From Terriglobia bacterium (GTDB taxonomy: Bacteria > Acidobacteriota > Terriglobia > Acidiferrales > UBA7541), in the NCBI GenBank assembly GCA_020073375.1, contig JAIQFG010000046.1:1-39431 (forward strand): a stretch of 39,431 nucleotides of DNA, given 5' to 3'. Under the pieces are notes generated by a model. The model was not told the DNA's origin. It saw only the letters and a program-made list of their open reading frames with translations, and did no database searches. Position 1 is the first letter of the stretch. The number at the start of each line of letters is the position of its first letter. Positions 36,252-39,431 of this stretch are shown here, one piece after another. The position numbers and the translations under genes are program-made.

Positions 36252-36360
36252 TTGGAGTTCCGCATTTTGGCGATGCCAGCTTCCAGGGTCTGACCGTCAA
36301 ATCCCCTTGGGGGGCGGATAATATCACTACCCGGCTTTGACCCGGAGCGCTCGCGCCGGT

Positions 36361-36378
36361 CATGTTCTGGGAAACATG
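36361..36378. promoter_or_regulatory. Operator-like palindrome
   Basis: CATGTTCTGGGAAACATG is an inverted repeat (CATGTT/AACATG with a six-base centre), 30 bases before ATG 36409. A TTGACC at 36337-36342 lies upstream. It could be a regulator-binding site, but only one copy is present. Confidence 0.3.
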
Positions 36379-36408
36379 TAGTACACTCGCTCTGATTTGA
36401 ATACGAAT

Positions 36409-38166
36409 ATGGGGATTGATCCTCTCATCCAACCCTCAAGTAGCAACGAATTTCAGAATAAATCGCCGTCGGCCGGATGGTGCTACGTCCTTTTCCTTTC
36501 TTTGCTGGGATGTTACGTCAATGCGGCAGTCTACGGGTTCCAATATCCGGCGGGAGCGGACTACAACTTTTATCTGCCGCTGGCCAACTGGCTGCGCGAC
36601 CCTTCGCTGTATCCGGGGGACGCGCTGAGAAATGCCTTTCCGCACGTCCAGACTATCTACTGGCCTGTTGTGGCCACGCTTTCCAGGCACTTCAGCATGG
36701 AACACATCCTGTTTGGATTTTTTCTCGCCACAAAGCTCATCTTCTTCGGCGCCGTGGGGCTGCTCGTGGCTGGCCGCGTGCGCAGCCGCGTTCTGGGCGG
36801 CTGCATGGTCCCGGCCATCGCTCTTTCCGCGATGATGAACAATCAAACGCCGATTGGCGGCACAATCATCCTGGGCGAAGTCTCGGAGCAAGCGGCGCTG
36901 GGGCTGGCGCTCGCGCTTCTCGCCGGCGTGCTCTTGGTCGAGGGAAGATGGCGCAGCGCGGCCATCGCATCGGGCCTCGTGGTCTGGGTGGACGCCCTGC
37001 ATTTTGTGCACCTCCTCCCTGCCATCATGTTGTTCGTCGTCTTGGATTGGAAAAATCAAAAACGGAGGATCGTCACCGCGGGACTGCTGGGAGCGGGAGT
37101 CTTCCTGCCGTGGTTCCTCCATTTCCGCGGGTCGTTTCTGCAAAACTATCCGGCAGGCTACATCTCCGATCTGTTGATCCACTATCCTTTGCACATCACG
37201 CTGCGGTGGACTCCCATCTCGCAGATACTGGAAGCGGCGCTGATCCTGCTCGCGACGGCGGGCATGTGTCTGCTGGCAAGGCGGCGCAGGTTGAAAATCG
37301 AAAGCAGGCTGGAACTGCTGGCCTTGTCCTACCTGACGGTCACGGGCGTCGGGATTCTTGCGGGATGTTTCTGGCTGACGCCGGGCGTCGCCCGGTTCAT
37401 GCTGCCGCGCGCGGATTCGCTGCTGATTCCCTATGCGTTCCTGCTGATCCAGATTTACGGGGTGAGATTGCTGGAGTCGGATATGGGGCGCAGTTCGGCG
37501 GTCGCCTGCATCCTTGCATGCAGCGCCATTTTGCTGCCGCTCTGCAATTACCTGGCGATTCTGCTCTTCCCCGCAATGCTTCTGCTGCTCGATCCCGCGC
37601 AGCGGACGGACCAGTTTCTTGAGGCTTTATTCGGGCGACTCGGAAAATCCATCCCATCTGTCGCTATTTCGCGGGTTGCCGCCGGGCTCTGCATTCTTGG
37701 AATTCTCGGCAGCGCTTTCTATTTGATGGACTCGGCGGATCAGCTCTGGAATTTTCAAATCCCGCCCACTCCGGAAGAGAGCGCGTGCTTCGACGCGCAG
37801 ATCTGGGCGCGCGATCACACCCCGCGCGAAGCGGCGTTCCTGGTGCCGCCGGAGGGTTGCGGCTTCCGCGCTTTCTCCGAGCGATCCAGCTGGGGCGAAT
37901 GGTCCGACGGCAACGCCATGTATTTCGATCCGGAGTTCGCGAATACGTTTCGGAATCGTGTGGCGGTTCTCAAGGATCCTCCGGTTCCGGAAGGAACCGG
38001 CATTGTCGATTCACTGACCGAGAGATACAAGGAACAACCCTGGGACCGAATTCAAGCGGTGGCGCAACAAAATCGTCTCGACTACATCGTTCAGTTCAGG
38101 AGCACGCCGTATTCCGCAGCGCCAGTCTACACGAATGCGACGTTCGGCATCTACAAGGCGCGGTGA
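36409..38166 (+). CDS. Large polytopic membrane protein, GT-C-like, uncharacterised
   Basis: A 585-residue protein with roughly a dozen hydrophobic helices over the first 430 residues, then a soluble C-terminal part of about 150 residues. The first loop after helix 1 has YPAGADYNFYLPLANWLRDPSLYPGD, an acidic and aromatic loop of the kind found in GT-C glycosyltransferases and related hypothetical proteins. ALSAMMNNQTPIGGT and WVDALHFVHLLPAIML come next. The soluble end (ESACFDAQIWARDHTPREAAFLVPPEG) resembles the periplasmic tails of such proteins. ATG 36409 is preferred over TTG 36397, neither with a good ribosome-binding site. Function unknown; sugar transfer is a guess from topology. Confidence 0.7.
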   Translation: MGIDPLIQPSSSNEFQNKSPSAGWCYVLFLSLLGCYVNAAVYGFQYPAGADYNFYLPLANWLRDPSLYPGDALRNAFPHVQTIYWPVVATLSRHFSMEHILFGFFLATKLIFFGAVGLLVAGRVRSRVLGGCMVPAIALSAMMNNQTPIGGTIILGEVSEQAALGLALALLAGVLLVEGRWRSAAIASGLVVWVDALHFVHLLPAIMLFVVLDWKNQKRRIVTAGLLGAGVFLPWFLHFRGSFLQNYPAGYISDLLIHYPLHITLRWTPISQILEAALILLATAGMCLLARRRRLKIESRLELLALSYLTVTGVGILAGCFWLTPGVARFMLPRADSLLIPYAFLLIQIYGVRLLESDMGRSSAVACILACSAILLPLCNYLAILLFPAMLLLLDPAQRTDQFLEALFGRLGKSIPSVAISRVAAGLCILGILGSAFYLMDSADQLWNFQIPPTPEESACFDAQIWARDHTPREAAFLVPPEGCGFRAFSERSSWGEWSDGNAMYFDPEFANTFRNRVAVLKDPPVPEGTGIVDSLTERYKEQPWDRIQAVAQQNRLDYIVQFRSTPYSAAPVYTNATFGIYKAR

Positions 38167-38208
38167 TTTTGGAATACAGCAGCGCCCTGCCCGTCGCGGA
38201 TTCTGAAA

Positions 38209-39048
38209 TTACTTTGCGGCGATGCGGCAATCGCGGTCGAGCAATTCCTCTCCCAACGCCTGGTCGCCGATTATCTTATTGGCCTGATCCGAAAGCAGGA
38301 CGAATCCTCTGGTCCCATCCCTCCGCGTGAATCCGACGACCACGAGTGTGCGGTTGCCCATATCCCGCGCCGCCTCAGGTACTTTTTCCGCCAGCAGGCG
38401 GAACACGTTGACCGCGCTCAGGTCCTCGCCCGGCGCCCACATGGCGATGTAGCGGCGCCCGGCAAGCGGCGCATCCAGTAGCGCCCACTCTTCTCCCACC
38501 TTTCGTTCGCTCTTGTGCAGAGCGTCCAAAACGCCGGGGAGCACGCAGGAAATATGGATGTGCATCTGATCCTGCGAGCGGCCCACCGCCGAATTTATGG
38601 CCAGGCCAATCCCGTCGCGCGGCAGCGGCTGGTGCAGCGCCTCGCTGACATGCGCGCGGGCTTCCCAGGCATCGGCAAAGTAGTTCACCGCGTGTGCATC
38701 GCGAAGGGTCGGGCTTTCGATGCCGGAAATCCGGACGGTTGGGATGAGCAGAAATTGCGTTCCGCCCCGCGGATCGCGAAGGATCGCAAATCCTTTTTCA
38801 ATTCCTCCGTCCAGATTGACTTCCAGGCAGGGCTGCGGATCATGAAAATCGGATTGCCCCGGCACGCATAAATTCTGCACCACTTCCCACAGGGTGTTGG
38901 ACGGCAGCTCTCTTTGCGCCGCGCCCGCCGGAAAGATCAGAACTGCGGCGGACACGCAAACTGCCGCCGCAATCGCCGCCGCGCACATTCGTGTGAGGCG
39001 GCCGGAGGCGTATGCCCTTCGTGCACGGCGCGAGGCGTCAAAGTTCAT
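38209..39048 (-). CDS. cdh: CDP-diacylglycerol pyrophosphatase
   Basis: A 279-residue protein of the Cdh family, which hydrolyses CDP-diacylglycerol to CMP and phosphatidate at the inner membrane. It aligns by eye with E. coli Cdh over its whole length: LWEVVQNLCVP, PCLEVNLDGG, QFLLIPTVRISGIESPTLRD, SLAIN-type LAINSAVGRSQDQMHIHISC, LLAEKVPEAARDMGNRTL and a final CRI. The MHIHIS segment is the histidine-triad-like active site. An N-terminal hydrophobic helix (about 20-42) anchors it. ATG 39048 has GGGAGAAAG upstream; the frame stays open to 39309 without conserved sequence. Its biological need is unclear even in E. coli. Convergent with the large membrane protein. Confidence 0.9.
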   Translation of the reverse strand: MNFDASRRARRAYASGRLTRMCAAAIAAAVCVSAAVLIFPAGAAQRELPSNTLWEVVQNLCVPGQSDFHDPQPCLEVNLDGGIEKGFAILRDPRGGTQFLLIPTVRISGIESPTLRDAHAVNYFADAWEARAHVSEALHQPLPRDGIGLAINSAVGRSQDQMHIHISCVLPGVLDALHKSERKVGEEWALLDAPLAGRRYIAMWAPGEDLSAVNVFRLLAEKVPEAARDMGNRTLVVVGFTRRDGTRGFVLLSDQANKIIGDQALGEELLDRDCRIAAK

Positions 39049-39224
39049 CTCAAAACTACTTTCTCCCGGATCGCGAGCGCGGGCAAGAAAATATTCCGCG
39101 GCGGTTGTTACGGCAAATTCGTGTTGCGGCAAATTCGTTGTTACACGGCCTGGGGAAGCGTACCATGCGCGAAGCGGCGTACCCGGCCTGCCGTCGCATG
39201 AAAAAACTCTTGGAGGTCTGCGAA

Positions 39225-39431
39225 ATGGGGTCGAAACTTTCGATCGGTTTGATTGTCTCGCTAGCCGGCGTGCTATTTGCCGGCGCGGTTCGCCCGGCAC
39301 ATGCCGCACCGCCCGCGGATCCTTGCTCGCTGCTGACGCAGGCGCAGGTGAGCGCCGTTCTCGGTGTGGATGCCGGCGCGGGCAAACACATGGCCACGAC
39401 CATTTGCCAATGGGCCGGTCCGGGCCCGGCC
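39225..39431 (+). CDS. Secreted protein with Cys-containing domain, truncated at the window edge
   Basis: The first 69 codons of a gene that runs off the window. ATG 39225 has GGAGG at 39212-39216. Residues 1-27 form a Sec signal peptide (LSIGLIVSLAGVLFAGAV, cleavage after AHA). The mature start PPADPCSLLTQAQVSAVLGV, then Gly-rich sequence and TICQWAG, is the pattern of secreted proteins whose two Cys bracket a DUF3558-like domain. An in-frame ATG at 39198 is less well placed. Function unknown. Confidence 0.7.
   Translation, partial: MGSKLSIGLIVSLAGVLFAGAVRPAHAAPPADPCSLLTQAQVSAVLGVDAGAGKHMATTICQWAGPGPA

Overview
The window is a GC-rich, gene-dense bacterial chromosome segment. The best fit is an Acidobacteriota genome, probably class Terriglobia (Acidobacteriia). 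This rests on inference: a three-gene di-haem succinate dehydrogenase, a membrane-fused spermidine-synthase-like protein, a deoxyhypusine-synthase-like protein, dispersed GTAGCACAG-type palindromes at gene 3' ends, frequent TTG starts, and a textbook sigma-54 promoter. No rRNA, tRNA, CRISPR array, phage or intact transposon was seen.

Layout. 1-3.6 kb: a Nudix hydrolase, a deoxyhypusine/homospermidine-synthase-like enzyme, and a family-X DNA polymerase (polX) broken by a one-base deletion. 3.8-7.8 kb: inositol-3-phosphate synthase, NADP-isocitrate dehydrogenase and malate dehydrogenase. 8.0-11.8 kb (minus strand): a GT39-type glycosyltransferase, a secreted cyclophilin and an M19 dipeptidase. 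11.85-15.25 kb (minus): sdhC-sdhA-sdhB, with a good sigma-70 promoter divergent from that of a GAF-domain gene, which is followed closely by a secreted 5'-nucleotidase. 18.1-21.6 kb: pyruvoyl arginine decarboxylase, a low-GC orphan on the other strand, then overlapping aguB-aguA. 21.7-25.2 kb: a GlsB-like membrane protein, RNase J, a RimI-like acetyltransferase and UppP. 25.6-29.3 kb: the membrane-fused spermidine-synthase-like protein and a sigma-54-promoted HD-GYP regulator. 29.3-39.4 kb is more accessory: a beta-barrel protein, a Tat-signal MmgE/PrpD protein, a 29-residue membrane peptide, an IS30 transposase relic, an acyltransferase, a secreted beta-propeller, two uncharacterised membrane proteins, CDP-diacylglycerol pyrophosphatase and a truncated lipoprotein-like or secreted protein at the edge.

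How the genes work together. The clearest theme is polyamine synthesis. PdaD (arginine to agmatine), AguA (agmatine to N-carbamoylputrescine) and AguB (to putrescine) form a complete route. The deoxyhypusine-synthase-like enzyme could extend it to homospermidine. A second theme is the TCA cycle (Icd, Mdh, SdhCAB). A third is envelope biogenesis (UppP, GT39 enzyme, Cdh, acyltransferase, Ino1). Three families of palindromic repeats sit in the intergenic gaps, often touching stop codons, and one has become part of the aguA reading frame.
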